Notes under the pieces: generated by a model
Told to the model about the DNA's origin: nothing
What the model saw: the letters and a program-made list of their open reading frames with translations, nothing else
The model's database searches: none
Made by a program: the position numbers and the translations under genes
Shown here: in pieces, positions 53,637 to 63,299 of the stretch
Numbering within the stretch: position 1 is the first letter of the stretch
Layout of the letters: every line of letters begins with the position of its first letter
Assembly: GCF_014695395.1 (NCBI RefSeq)
Contig: NZ_JACJOF010000004.1
Span: forward strand, 186,001-250,000
Source of the DNA: Nodosilinea sp. FACHB-131
GTDB lineage: Bacteria; Cyanobacteriota; Cyanobacteriia; Phormidesmidales; Phormidesmidaceae
Reading direction: 5' to 3'
Length of the DNA stretch: 64,000 nt

Positions 53637-54165
53637 AGGATTATCCAACTTCAAGAACCAGAGAGATACCGATCAACTAAAGCGCTTAGGTAACTGTTTG
53701 CCCTACGCCAAACAATCCCCATCGCTTGCTCAACCCTCGATGGCCCGTTGGGCAAATGCACCGCTGCTACAAACTAGCTTAGTGTTATAGAAATAACTAG
53801 TCATCTCAGTATAATCACGGTATTTTATCGGGGTGCTTGCTGGTTGGGTGGTGGGAAGGGGTGGCCCACCTCAACCCAGTGCGCAGATCTTCGCTTATTG
53901 TCTCAGGAGACTCACTCAGTCTAGGGCAGGGTGCGAGAAAGCACGGACAGCATCGACACAGTTCATAAAAGCTGAATACCTCTGTGAAGCTGACTTTGAC
54001 TTCATGGCGATCGCAGGATGCAGGAACCTGAGGTGATAGCGGCTCAGGCTGCTGTTCCCGCTATCCTTTAGAATTGCAGCAGTCTGACTAATGCTTTGGT
54101 GGTTCTGTACGGCCTTTCACCGAGTACGGATTAACTCCAGGGCGCTTGAAAACTGCCGTTACCTA
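53637..54165. promoter_or_regulatory. Divergent intergenic region, 529 bp, with putative -10 box
   Basis: Between the leftward WecG-like gene and the rightward flv1. A TATAAT hexamer lies at 53810-53815 on the plus strand, about 350 bases before the flv1 start, and a second AT-rich patch with the direct repeat AACTAG (near 53772 and 53795) faces the WecG-like gene. A long untranslated leader for flv1 is possible. No gene was recognised in the region. Confidence 0.4.
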
Positions 54166-55884
54166 ATGCCCATGACCTCCCCTCCTCGCGATGTTCAGCT
54201 TTACGCTATGGCCGCAGGCACTACCGTACTGCGCTGCCGCAGTTGGAACCGCCTTCGGTTTGAGATTGAGTACGGGTTAGAGCGTGGCACTACGGCAAAC
54301 AGCTATCTAATTCAGGCCGATCGCATCGCCCTCATTGACCCCCCTGGTGAATCGTTTAGCGACATATTTTTGGCTGCCCTAGAGGGCCACATCGACCTCT
54401 CTCAGCTGAATTACATTGTTTTGGGGCACATCAACCCCAACCGGGTTGAGACTTTAAAGATTCTGCTGAAGCGGTTGCCAGAAGTCACCGTGGTGTGCTC
54501 TAACCCTGCCGCCCTGGCCCTCAATGACCTGCTGCCCGAGGCCTCGTCTCGCCTTCGGGTAATTCGCAGCGGTGACGATCGCCTCGATTTAGGCCAGGGC
54601 CATCACCTTCAATTTGAGCTGATTCCTACCCCGCGCTACCCTGGCGGGCTGGCTACCTTTGACCCTTACTCCCAGGTGCTATATTCTGACAAGTTCTTTG
54701 GGGCTCACCGCTGTGACGATGCGGTCTTTGACCTCAGCTGGCAAGACCTGCTCGAAGACCGCCGCTACTACTTCGACTGTCTGTTTGCCGCCAGTGCTCG
54801 CCAGGTGCTAGCTGCCCTGGGGCGTGTGGCCACGCTGCCCTTTCAGACCTTGGCCCCTGGTCACGGGCCGGTGGTGCGCTACAGCCCCCGAGAACTGGTG
54901 CAGAGCTACCGCGACTGGGGCCAAGCCCAGACCAGCCAAGACCTGTCGGTGGCGCTGATCTATGCTTCGGCCTACGGCAATACGGCCACCATTGCCCAGG
55001 CGCTAGCCCGAGGCATCACCAAGGCTGGGGTGTCAGTGGAGTCAATTAATGCTGAGCAGGCCAGCCCTGATGAAATCAAAACAGCTGTGGAAGGCTCGGC
55101 TGGGTTTTTAATGGGGTCGCCTACCCTGGGCGGACATACCCCTACCCCCATGCAGACGGCCCTGGGTATTGTGCTGTCGACCGCTTCTAAAACCCAGCCC
55201 GCCGGGGTGTTTGGCTCCTTTGGCTGGAGCGGGGAAGCCATCGATCTGCTGGAGAGCAAGCTGAAGGACGGCGGCTATAGCCTGGCCTTTGAGCCCATCC
55301 GCGTTAAGTTTAAGCCCACCGATGTCACGCTCAAATATTGCGAAGAGGTGGGTACTGACTTCGCCCAGGGGCTTAAAAAAGCCACGCGGGCAAAGCAGCC
55401 TCGCACCCCGGCCTCAGCGGTGGAACAGGCCGTGGGCCGAATTGTGGGGTCACTGTGCATCGTCACCGCCCGCCACGGGGAGGTGTCGAGCGCCATGCTG
55501 GCCTCCTGGGTGTCCCAGGCTTCCTTTGCGCCGCCGGGCTTTACGGTGGCGGTGGCCAAAGATCGAGCGATCGAGTCGCTGCTGTACCCCAGCTACGCGT
55601 TTGTGCTGAATATTTTGGCCGAGGGGCGGCATCTGGGGCCGATGAAGCATTTTCTCAAACCCTTTGCCCCTGGCGAGGATCGCTTCGCCGAAATTGAGAC
55701 TGAGGTGGCCGAAAATGGTGCGCCGATATTGACCGAGGCGATCGCCTACCTAGAGTGCACCGTCGAGCAGCGCATGGAGTGCGGCGATCACTGGCTGGTA
55801 TACGCCACGGTGCAGGCGGGCCGGGTATTGGATGGCAACGGTAAAACCGCCATTCACCACCGCAAGACCGGCACCCACTATTAA
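54166..55884 (+). CDS. flv1: Flavodiiron protein Flv1 (class A)
   Basis: Oxygen-photoreduction protein that, paired with Flv3, takes electrons from photosystem I to reduce O2 to water. The 572-residue protein has a metallo-beta-lactamase-like domain (about 1-250), a flavodoxin domain with FMN site (ALIYASAYGNTATIAQAL, near 270) and a flavin reductase domain at the end (about 420-570). At the diiron site the usual H-x-E-x-D-H is H-I-N-P-N-R, the non-canonical type of class A Flv1/Flv2, and the sequence LGHINPNR is close in character to Flv1. flv3 is not in the window. The open frame starts at 54091, but ATG 54166 precedes the conserved TSPPRDVQLYAM. Confidence 0.88.
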   Translation: MPMTSPPRDVQLYAMAAGTTVLRCRSWNRLRFEIEYGLERGTTANSYLIQADRIALIDPPGESFSDIFLAALEGHIDLSQLNYIVLGHINPNRVETLKILLKRLPEVTVVCSNPAALALNDLLPEASSRLRVIRSGDDRLDLGQGHHLQFELIPTPRYPGGLATFDPYSQVLYSDKFFGAHRCDDAVFDLSWQDLLEDRRYYFDCLFAASARQVLAALGRVATLPFQTLAPGHGPVVRYSPRELVQSYRDWGQAQTSQDLSVALIYASAYGNTATIAQALARGITKAGVSVESINAEQASPDEIKTAVEGSAGFLMGSPTLGGHTPTPMQTALGIVLSTASKTQPAGVFGSFGWSGEAIDLLESKLKDGGYSLAFEPIRVKFKPTDVTLKYCEEVGTDFAQGLKKATRAKQPRTPASAVEQAVGRIVGSLCIVTARHGEVSSAMLASWVSQASFAPPGFTVAVAKDRAIESLLYPSYAFVLNILAEGRHLGPMKHFLKPFAPGEDRFAEIETEVAENGAPILTEAIAYLECTVEQRMECGDHWLVYATVQAGRVLDGNGKTAIHHRKTGTHY

Positions 55885-56166
55885 GCTGCGTGAACGACTG
55901 GCCCCGAAGTGGTTACGCCATAACCGAATATGCTACCAGTAGGGATACTGCCCAAGGGGCTGAGCGGCTTAACTGGAGACTGTTTCAGCTTGCCATGAAA
56001 CCTAGAGCGTAGGTTCAGCGGGCGGGGCAAATTGGGTCAGGGTGCCGGTGGTTTGGGTTCAGTGAGCCCAGGCAACCGGGGCGGTTGGGCATCCTATAGC
56101 CAACACCGCCAACCGTGACATAGGTTAACCGCTCACACAGTAAACCGCTTTAAAATCCCAAGGTTT

Positions 56167-57603
56167 ATGCCCGTTGTTTCTCACTGCTCCGATCGCGACC
56201 AGACGTTGCAGTCGGCCTACCGGTTTTTAGATCGTCGGCTGGGTCAGGCGCGGCAGGTTCATCAGCCCCAGCTGGTGAACCTGAGTTTTGATATTCCTCC
56301 GGTTGACCCGCTGGTGGTGTTGGCCCGGCTGGCTCCTAGCAGCGATCGCCACCTGTACCTTGAAACCCCCGCCGCCCAGCGATCGGTGGTAGGATTTGGG
56401 GCCGCGCTGGTTTACGAAACTGCGGGCGCGCGCCGGTTTGCCCAAGCCCGCCGATTTATTGAGCAGTGGCGCAGCAAAACCCACCGCTACAGCGAAGCAG
56501 GGCCAGCTGCGGCCCTCAGTGGGGCCGATGGACCCCGATTTTTTTGCGCATTCACCTTCTTTGCCGACTCCCAAGATGGCGAGACGGCCTTTCCGGCGGC
56601 GACGGTGGTGTTACCTCAGTGGCAGCTAGTGCGCCAGGGGGGGCAGGGCGTCCTAACGCTGAATTACCTAGTGACGGCAACCTCCGACGTAGACACCATC
56701 ATTGACGACCTGGCTAACCAGCTGCGCGCAGTAGAGCGCCTGGGCACGGCTCCCTGGCGCGATCCGCTGCATCCGGCTCGGCTGCCGGTACAGCCTGTGC
56801 CCGAGGCTGGCCAACAGTTCAGGACAGCTGTGGATCGTGCCCTGGGCTATATGACCCAGCATCCGGTGCAAAAAATTGTGCTAGCTCACGCCCTAGACTG
56901 GGTCAGCACTGAACCGATCCAGCCTCTAGCGGCCCTAGGGCGTCTGCGGCAGCGCTACCCAGACTGCCACGTGTTTTCGGTGGGCCGGGGCAACGGTAAG
57001 ACGTTTATGGGGGCCAGTCCAGAACGGCTGCTCAGCCTCACCCAGGGCCAGCTGATCACCGATGCCTTAGCTGGGTCGGCACCTCGGGGGTCGGCACCAT
57101 TCCAGGATGACTATCTCGCCCAGGGGCTGTTGCACAACCCCAAAGAACGGGGAGAGCACCGGCTGGTGGTGGAGTTTTTGGCCCGGCAACTGCGGAGCGT
57201 AGGGCTATGGCCCCAGTACCAACCTCGGCCTAAGGTACGGCGGCTGTCCAACATTCAGCATTTGCATACGCCGATGCGTGCCCGCGTGCCCCGCCATATT
57301 CACCCGCTGCATATTGTGGAGGCCTTGCACCCAACTCCCGCGGTGGCCGGGGTGCCAACCCGCGAAGCCTGCGACCAGATTCTGCGCTTTGAGGATTTTG
57401 ATCGAGGGCTCTACGCGGCTCCCTTGGGATGGGTGGGGGCGAATGGCGACAGCGAGTTTATTGTGGGCATTCGCTCGGCTTTAGTGGCGGATACTTGGGT
57501 GCGGCTGTACGCCGGGGCTGGTATTGTGGCAGGGTCTAACCCCGATCGCGAGTGGGCAGAAATTAAGCTCAAGCTGCGCGCCCTGGGCGAGTCGCTGGTG
57601 TAG
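56167..57603 (+). CDS. menF: Isochorismate synthase MenF
   Basis: Converts chorismate to isochorismate, the first committed step of phylloquinone (vitamin K1) synthesis; the quinone is the A1 electron acceptor of photosystem I. The 478-residue protein belongs to the chorismate-binding family with conserved blocks KIVLAHALDWVSTEP, VGRGNGKTFMGASPERL, the catalytic AGSAPRGSAPFQDDYLA and the metal-binding block LHIVEALHPTPAVAGVP. It is followed after 17 bases by menD. Unlike trpE or pabB it lacks glutaminase features and has the isochorismate-type motif order. Confidence 0.93.
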   Translation: MPVVSHCSDRDQTLQSAYRFLDRRLGQARQVHQPQLVNLSFDIPPVDPLVVLARLAPSSDRHLYLETPAAQRSVVGFGAALVYETAGARRFAQARRFIEQWRSKTHRYSEAGPAAALSGADGPRFFCAFTFFADSQDGETAFPAATVVLPQWQLVRQGGQGVLTLNYLVTATSDVDTIIDDLANQLRAVERLGTAPWRDPLHPARLPVQPVPEAGQQFRTAVDRALGYMTQHPVQKIVLAHALDWVSTEPIQPLAALGRLRQRYPDCHVFSVGRGNGKTFMGASPERLLSLTQGQLITDALAGSAPRGSAPFQDDYLAQGLLHNPKERGEHRLVVEFLARQLRSVGLWPQYQPRPKVRRLSNIQHLHTPMRARVPRHIHPLHIVEALHPTPAVAGVPTREACDQILRFEDFDRGLYAAPLGWVGANGDSEFIVGIRSALVADTWVRLYAGAGIVAGSNPDREWAEIKLKLRALGESLV

Positions 57604-57620
57604 GCCCCTGCTGTTGATCC

Positions 57621-59402
57621 ATGACCTTTGACTTTCGCAACACTAACGCCCTCTGGGCCTCGGTGCTGGTGGCCACACTGGCTCGGCTGGGGCTCAAAAC
57701 CGCTGTAATCTCGCCTGGTTCACGCTCTACGCCGCTGACTGTGGCTCTGGTCAGCCATCCTGAGATTGAGGCGGTGCCGGTGCTCGATGAGCGATCGGCG
57801 GCATTTTTCGCCCTGGGCCTGGCTCGGCGGACCGGGCAGCCGGTGGTTTTGGTCTGCACCTCCGGCACCGCCGGGGCCAACTACTACCCCGCTGTTATCG
57901 AGGCGCGAGAAAGCCGCATTCCTCTGCTGGTGCTGACGGCCGATCGCCCTCCCGAGCTGCGCGATTGTGCCTCGGGCCAAACCATTGATCAGCAAAGGCT
58001 GTTTGGCACGTTCCCGAATTGGTATGCGGAGCTAGCGGTGCCCGTGGCAGAGCTGGGTATGCTGCGCTATCTGCGACAGATCTTAGGACAGGCCTGGGGG
58101 CAATCGCTTTATCCAGTGGCGGGGCCGGTGCACCTCAACTGTCCCTTCCGCGACCCCTTAGCCCCCATTGCCGATGGTTCGGTAACGCACTTAAAAGACG
58201 AACTCAGCGACGACTTTCTAGCGGCGGTTGGAGTGCCGGCGCCTGAGGAGTTCTCGACGCTAGGGATAGATTTGCCCTGGCTGGAGACCTGGCGGAAATG
58301 CGATCGCGGCTTAATCATCGCTGGCCCAGCCCAGCCCGTCGATCCGTTGGGCTACTGCAAGGCCGTTGCAGCTCTAGCCGACCACCTGGGCTGGCCAGTA
58401 CTGGCCGAGGGGCTATCGCCGCTGCGCAATGCTGCTGGGTTGAATGCTTCTCTGGTCACCACCTATGACATCGCATTGAGACAACCCACCTGGGCAAAAG
58501 ATCTGGTGCCTGAGCAGGTGATCCAGCTCGGCCCGCTGCCCACCAGCAAACGACTGCGCCAGTGGCTACAGACAGCCCAGCCTCGCCGCTGGGTCGTTGA
58601 CCCTGGAAGCGCCAACCTCGACCCTCTCCACGGTCCGGTGACGCCCTTGTCCCTCAGCGTTACCGCCCTGACCCAGGTTTTGCCTCCAGTTTTAGAAGCG
58701 CGTCTGCCTGGTTGCTACCACGATCAATGGCTAGTGTTAGAGGCGAGACTGCGCCAACAGCTCGATCGCGCCTTGGCAGATCTGGATCAACTCTTTGAAG
58801 GCAAAATACCCTGGCTGCTGGCCCGCTCTTTGCCGAAGGAAACTGCGGTAGTGATCGCTAACAGTATGTCAATCCGCGATGTGGAATGGTTTTGGCCGCC
58901 GGGCGATCGCGCCCTGCGCCCCTACTGCAACCGGGGGGCTAACGGTATCGACGGCACACTATCGACGGCCCTAGGCATCGCCCACGGTGGCCCGCCTGCG
59001 GTGCTGCTGACGGGCGATCTGGCCCTGCTGCACGACACTAACGGCTGGCTCAGCGTGCCGCGCCTGCGGGGTCATCTCACCGTGGTAGTCGTGAATAACC
59101 GGGGGGGCGGTATCTTTGATCAACTGCCCGTTGCCACCCTGCCCACCCCTGGCGAACGCTGGTTTGAAGACTTCTTTACCACGCCCCAAACCGTCGATCT
59201 CAACCGCCTCTGCGCCGCCTACGGGGTAAACTACGAGCGAGTTGAAACCTGGAGCCAGCTCACGGCCAGCGTCAGCAGTTTACCTACCACCGGAGTGAGG
59301 TTGCTGGAGGTACGGTGCGATCGCACCCAATCCCACAATCTTCGCCAGCAGCTCCTCACTCCCCCAGAGGCTCTATCAAACCTTTTGACCCAGAACCCTT
59401 AG
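57621..59402 (+). CDS. menD: MenD, SEPHCHC synthase
   Basis: 2-succinyl-5-enolpyruvyl-6-hydroxy-3-cyclohexene-1-carboxylate synthase, a ThDP-dependent enzyme acting on isochorismate and 2-oxoglutarate. The 593-residue protein has the MenD start (NALWASVLVATLARLGLKTAVISPGSRSTPL), the ThDP-activating Glu region with DERSAAFFALG and TSGTAGANYYPA, and the Mg/ThDP-binding block NRGANGIDGTLSTALG near residue 440. It is 17 bases downstream of menF and almost certainly in the same transcript. Convergent with the histidine kinase gene. Confidence 0.95.
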   Translation: MTFDFRNTNALWASVLVATLARLGLKTAVISPGSRSTPLTVALVSHPEIEAVPVLDERSAAFFALGLARRTGQPVVLVCTSGTAGANYYPAVIEARESRIPLLVLTADRPPELRDCASGQTIDQQRLFGTFPNWYAELAVPVAELGMLRYLRQILGQAWGQSLYPVAGPVHLNCPFRDPLAPIADGSVTHLKDELSDDFLAAVGVPAPEEFSTLGIDLPWLETWRKCDRGLIIAGPAQPVDPLGYCKAVAALADHLGWPVLAEGLSPLRNAAGLNASLVTTYDIALRQPTWAKDLVPEQVIQLGPLPTSKRLRQWLQTAQPRRWVVDPGSANLDPLHGPVTPLSLSVTALTQVLPPVLEARLPGCYHDQWLVLEARLRQQLDRALADLDQLFEGKIPWLLARSLPKETAVVIANSMSIRDVEWFWPPGDRALRPYCNRGANGIDGTLSTALGIAHGGPPAVLLTGDLALLHDTNGWLSVPRLRGHLTVVVVNNRGGGIFDQLPVATLPTPGERWFEDFFTTPQTVDLNRLCAAYGVNYERVETWSQLTASVSSLPTTGVRLLEVRCDRTQSHNLRQQLLTPPEALSNLLTQNP

Positions 59403-59416
59403 GCTACAAACCCGAC

Positions 59417-60538
59417 TTACTTGCCCTGACTCCCCTTCGCCTGGGGTAGCCAAAACGTAAACTCACTGCCCTGGCCCAAGGTGCTTTTAACCTCAATTTT
59501 GCCCCCTTGCACCTCGACCAAGCGGCGGCAGATGGTGAGACCTAGACCTGTACCCCCAGAATTGCGGTTGCGGGAGCGATCGGCCCGCCAAAATCGCTCA
59601 AATACGTAGGGTAAGTCTTCCTCAGCAATCCCAATGCCGGTGTCAGTCACGCTGACATAGACCCGGCCGCTCTGGAACCACGCATTGACTGTAACCGCGC
59701 CCTTCTCGGTGTAACGCAGGGCGTTACCCAGCAGATTGATCACAATTTGCTCAATGCGGCTGGGGTCGGCGTGCACCAATGGCAAATCGGACGGACACTG
59801 CAATGTAATCGTGACGCGATCGGTGTTGGCAAGCTGGTCAGCGAAAGGACGCACCAGCGCGGTCAGCAGTGGGCACAGCGCCACCGTCTGGGCTTGAATG
59901 GGGAGATAGCCTGCCTCCAGCTTAGACAGCTCTTGCAGGTCATTGACCAGGCGCTGAAGGCGCGTTGTTTCCCCCGCTAGCCGTTGATAAAGTTCGGGTT
60001 CTGGGGCAACGGTGCCATCGGCCAGCCCCTCAAGATAGCCGTGGATAATGGTCAGCGGGGTGCGCAGTTCGTGGGTGAGGTCGCCAATCAGCTCGCGGCG
60101 GTGCTCTTCCACACCCTCCAGGTCTGCCGCCATGCGGTTAAAACTGCTGGCCAATCGCTGAATTTCTAAAATTTCTGAAGGCGGCACGCGAGCGTTCAAT
60201 CGGCCAGCGGCAAACGATCGCGTCACCTCCGTCATCTGGTCGAGCGGGCGAATAATGCGTCGCGACACCAAGTAGCTCAGTCCCCCTGCGGTGCCCCCAC
60301 CCACCAAAATCGCCCACAGCATGCCTCGGCTCCAGGCGGCCTCAAACCCCTTGACTAGCTGGGTACGGCGCTGCACGCTCAGCACCCCATTCTCATAGCG
60401 CTCCAGGGAGATCACAAAGAGACGGGGGGTATAAAGCCTGCCAAAGATGGCCAGGGCCAAAATGCCAATTCCCATCACTGCCAGATGAGAGATGAAGAGA
60501 CGACTACGGAGGCTAATCTTGGCCATAGTACAGGGCAA
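59417..60538 (-). CDS. Orphan sensor histidine kinase
   Basis: A membrane sensor kinase. The 373-residue protein has two membrane helices (about 13-32 and 72-92) with a short external loop of about 40 residues, HAMP (about 93-145), the phospho-acceptor His156 in HELRTPLTIIHGYLEG, and the ATP-binding domain with the N box (INLLGNALRYTEKG), G1 (DTGIGI) and G2 (GGTGLGLTI). No response regulator gene is adjacent, so its partner is unknown. It follows the ferredoxin gene by 48 bases on the same strand. The short external loop argues against a large ligand domain. The start at 60538 has a possible alternative ATG at residue 5 (MAKISLRSR), which gives a more usual N-terminus. Confidence 0.92.
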   Translation of the reverse strand: MPCTMAKISLRSRLFISHLAVMGIGILALAIFGRLYTPRLFVISLERYENGVLSVQRRTQLVKGFEAAWSRGMLWAILVGGGTAGGLSYLVSRRIIRPLDQMTEVTRSFAAGRLNARVPPSEILEIQRLASSFNRMAADLEGVEEHRRELIGDLTHELRTPLTIIHGYLEGLADGTVAPEPELYQRLAGETTRLQRLVNDLQELSKLEAGYLPIQAQTVALCPLLTALVRPFADQLANTDRVTITLQCPSDLPLVHADPSRIEQIVINLLGNALRYTEKGAVTVNAWFQSGRVYVSVTDTGIGIAEEDLPYVFERFWRADRSRNRNSGGTGLGLTICRRLVEVQGGKIEVKSTLGQGSEFTFWLPQAKGSQGK

Positions 60539-60586
60539 CCTTTGTTTAGCCCAGAGAGGAAACTCAGAACCCTAGGCTAGACAAAA

Positions 60587-60814
60587 CTAGGCCGGAGTGT
60601 TTTGTAGGTCAGGCTTTTCTTCGGGTAGAATAGCGCCTTCTACAGGGCACACCTGGAGGCAAATCCCGCAGTCAATGCAGGTTGAAAAGTCAATCCAGTA
60701 CCAATCGGTGCCCTTGGTATTTTTGCCGGGGCCCTCGTGGATGCAGGCGACTGGGCAGGCGTCAACGCAGTCGGCGACGCCCTCACAAACGTTAGTCACA
60801 ATGGTATGAGCCAC
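60587..60814 (-). CDS. Bacterial-type ferredoxin with two cluster motifs
   Basis: A 75-residue electron carrier. The second cluster motif C-x2-C-x2-C-x3-C-P is standard (CIDCGICLQVCP). The first motif reads C-x5-C-x3-C-P-x2-C (VCEGVADCVDACPVAC), which departs from the usual C-x2-C-x2-C-x3-C and may hold a [3Fe-4S] or modified [4Fe-4S] cluster, as in seven-iron ferredoxins. This variant is found in cyanobacteria as a short paralogue. Position: between hisZ (129 bp away) and the histidine kinase (48 bp), all leftward. Confidence 0.9.
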   Translation of the reverse strand: MAHTIVTNVCEGVADCVDACPVACIHEGPGKNTKGTDWYWIDFSTCIDCGICLQVCPVEGAILPEEKPDLQNTPA

Positions 60815-60943
60815 AATCTCTCCTCACGGGCACGAAATAATATTGGGAACTTGAGGTTCCCTTGGGTAGACAGTTGAGGCTGCCCTAACCCTGAAACTCT
60901 TTTCCCAGAAGGAATTAAGCCAGGGCTGCCGCCATCCCCCACG

Positions 60944-62200
60944 TTAGTTCAGAGCTTCAATATCTGGCAAGCCGTCGGGGCCGATCCAGGCAATGCGGCT
61001 GATGCGGCGCTGACGGGCTAGATCGCGGGTGGCAGCGGGCGGCTCACCGTTGGCTAGGTGCACCTCAGCCCGCACCAGACTGGCTGAGGCCCGTAGGGTT
61101 TGGGCGTAGGTAAAGGCTGCTGCCGCTGCCTGGGGCGCGGTGGGCACTACCAGCCAATCGCTAGGGGGCGTATCCTGAGGCAGATGGCCCGTAGGCAGTA
61201 GCGCCTGGTGCAGAGCCTCAATGTTGAGTACGAAGCCAATCCCCGGAAACCCCTGGCTCTGCGCCTGAAAGACACCCAGTAGGTGGTCATAGCGGCCCCC
61301 CTGCCCAAGCACTTGGCAGCCCTGCTCAGGGCCAGTGACCACCTCAAATACCAGCCCGGTGTAGTAGTCAAAGGGTTGAATCAGGCTGAGATCGAGCGTC
61401 AAAGCGGGGCGTTGGCCCCCTTGGGTCCGCTGACTATCGCCTGCCATGTTGATGACGTCTCGCACTAGGGCAACCAGCGATTTTAGACGCTCCACCGCTG
61501 TCTGGGCTTCAGGCTCTAGGACAAGCTGCCCCAGAGCCTGAAGCACGTCCTCAGGGTGACCGCGGAGGTCGAGCAGATGCAGGGCATGGTGATGCAGCTC
61601 TGGGGCTAGGCCCATGTCATCGAGGGCTACCCGGTCGAGGGTAGCCAGGGCTTGACGCACCGCCTGGCGCTGGTCAGGGGAAAAGGGGGTAAGCAACGCC
61701 TGGGTAAGCTGGGCGTCGCCCAAGATCAAGCACCAGGAGTCGAGGGAGAGGCTGTGGAGACAGTCCAGCAGCAGCAGCACGATCTCGGCATCGGCTACGG
61801 TTGCCCCGGCTCCGAGCAGCTCGACTCCAGCCTGGTAAAACTCCTGCTGGCCCCCATGGCTACCCTGAGTGGCCTGGCGAAATACGTTGGCGTTGTAGTA
61901 GAGCCGCTGGGGATAGGTTACTCGGGCTAGGCGAGTAACAGCGGTGCGGGCGATCGAGGCGGTCAGCTCAGGCCGTAGCCCCAGACGCTTACCCGCGACG
62001 GGTTGAAGCTCAATTACCGCTTCCTGATCGATGGCTCCCCCTGCCATCAGGGTATCCATCCGCTCTACGGTGGAGGTGATAATGCGGTGGTAGCCCCAGC
62101 GCTGGAATACCTGTTCTAGGCGATTCTCAATCCAGTGTTTTTGAGCAACGTCGAGGGGCAGTAGGTCGCGGGCGCCGGCCGGGGGTTGGTAGGTCATCAC
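60944..62200 (-). CDS. hisZ: HisZ, regulatory subunit of ATP phosphoribosyltransferase
   Basis: Histidyl-tRNA-synthetase-like regulatory subunit that works with short HisG in the first step of histidine synthesis. The 418-residue protein has class II synthetase motifs: MTYQPPAGARDLLPLD at the start, ELTASIARTAVTRLA, and the motif 2-like RLYYNANVFRQ, but differs from real HisS in the anticodon region and is shorter than typical HisS (about 425-430 with full C-terminus). The motif LDLSLIQPFDYYTGLVFEV is typical of HisZ. The start overlaps the stop of the upstream J/TPR gene by four bases (ATGA), suggesting translational coupling. A hisS on this window is absent. Confidence 0.9.
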   Translation of the reverse strand: MMTYQPPAGARDLLPLDVAQKHWIENRLEQVFQRWGYHRIITSTVERMDTLMAGGAIDQEAVIELQPVAGKRLGLRPELTASIARTAVTRLARVTYPQRLYYNANVFRQATQGSHGGQQEFYQAGVELLGAGATVADAEIVLLLLDCLHSLSLDSWCLILGDAQLTQALLTPFSPDQRQAVRQALATLDRVALDDMGLAPELHHHALHLLDLRGHPEDVLQALGQLVLEPEAQTAVERLKSLVALVRDVINMAGDSQRTQGGQRPALTLDLSLIQPFDYYTGLVFEVVTGPEQGCQVLGQGGRYDHLLGVFQAQSQGFPGIGFVLNIEALHQALLPTGHLPQDTPPSDWLVVPTAPQAAAAAFTYAQTLRASASLVRAEVHLANGEPPAATRDLARQRRISRIAWIGPDGLPDIEALN

Positions 62201-63159
62201 TTTTTCTTGCCTCCAAACAGGCCAAAGAAACCGCCGCCCTGATTAGAAGATTTGGAGTTAGCGGCTTTGGCATTACTCCCCTTTGATTTGGCGGTTTGAG
62301 CCGACCCGGACGCAGACCCACCGCTAGCTTTATCTACCCGCGCCTGAACGGATTGCGCCCTTTCGTCATTGGGGTCGATCTCGAGGGCGCGTTTGGCGTG
62401 AATGCGGGCCATGGTGCTCTGACCGGCTTTGAGATAAATCGCCGACAGGTAGCTATGGCACTGAACATTGTTGGGATAGGCTTTGACGGCCTCCCGCAGC
62501 TCTAAAATGGCTCGGCTATAGTCGCGGTTTAGCTCATACTCTTGAGCTCGGTTAACGTAGCTCTCTAAAATAGCCGCCTGATTTTGCCGAGGCGTTGGCA
62601 CTGTCGTCGTGGGGCTGGTAGGGGCAGCATTGGGTCGCGGTTTAGCCGCGCTAGCCGGGGAACCAGCCGATGGTCCATCGTTGGCACTGCTGCGGTACAG
62701 ATAAATTAGGTTGAGCTCACTCAGTTGGCCAATTACCCCAGTCACATTCTCCAGATCGTCGAATTGGCTTTCGGCTAAGCTGCTAACGGCTTTACGATAG
62801 GCCGCGTCGGCATGGGGAGCTTTGAGCAGGGTCTGAGCCTCTGTAGAGCTAACTGTGGGTGCTGTGCCGACTTGGCGCAGGGACTGCCCTTTAAGCTTGA
62901 GCATGATGCCATGCTCAGTGCTTGATTTTTCTTGGGTCAGGGCCTCGTAGGCGGGGTTGACCAGCTTGGAGAGAACGTCGCTGGCCCGCTGGGCATCGAT
63001 AGTGGTGGACCCAGACAAACTGTCGGGATGCAGCATGCGGGCGATCGCCAGGTAGCGCTTGCGCACGGCCTTGGCATCGGCGGTTACTGGCACTCCCAGC
63101 ACAGCGTGATGATCATCAAAGTCAAGTTGAAACAGCCCTTGATCTGGTTTCATGGTCAC
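62197..63159 (-). CDS. J-domain protein with TPR repeats
   Basis: A co-chaperone-like protein of 320 residues: J domain near residues 14-75 (DDHHAVLGVPVTADAKAVRK, HPD in RMLHPDSLSGS), a Pro/Ser/Thr-rich linker, two TPR-like helical pairs (about 200-270, ILESYVNRAQEYELNRDYSR then NNVQCHSYLSAIYLKAGQ) and a Lys/Ser/Gly-rich tail ending in GGGFFGLFGGKKK, which may bind membranes or nucleic acid. It sits between an IMPase gene and hisZ; overlap with hisZ is four bases. A second J-domain protein with a similar plan lies at 12093, so two such co-chaperones occur in this window. Confidence 0.85.
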   Translation of the reverse strand: MTMKPDQGLFQLDFDDHHAVLGVPVTADAKAVRKRYLAIARMLHPDSLSGSTTIDAQRASDVLSKLVNPAYEALTQEKSSTEHGIMLKLKGQSLRQVGTAPTVSSTEAQTLLKAPHADAAYRKAVSSLAESQFDDLENVTGVIGQLSELNLIYLYRSSANDGPSAGSPASAAKPRPNAAPTSPTTTVPTPRQNQAAILESYVNRAQEYELNRDYSRAILELREAVKAYPNNVQCHSYLSAIYLKAGQSTMARIHAKRALEIDPNDERAQSVQARVDKASGGSASGSAQTAKSKGSNAKAANSKSSNQGGGFFGLFGGKKK

Positions 63160-63299
63160 TTACCCGAGGGACGACTCAGGGAGCAATAAGACACAAATTA
63201 AATTCTCTTCACTCTACCCAGTCAACCTCAGTTTAACCATCCCCTGGTTTTTTTAGCGGTTTGAGGCCAACTAGAACCGAAGATCGAGTTGCGAACTGG

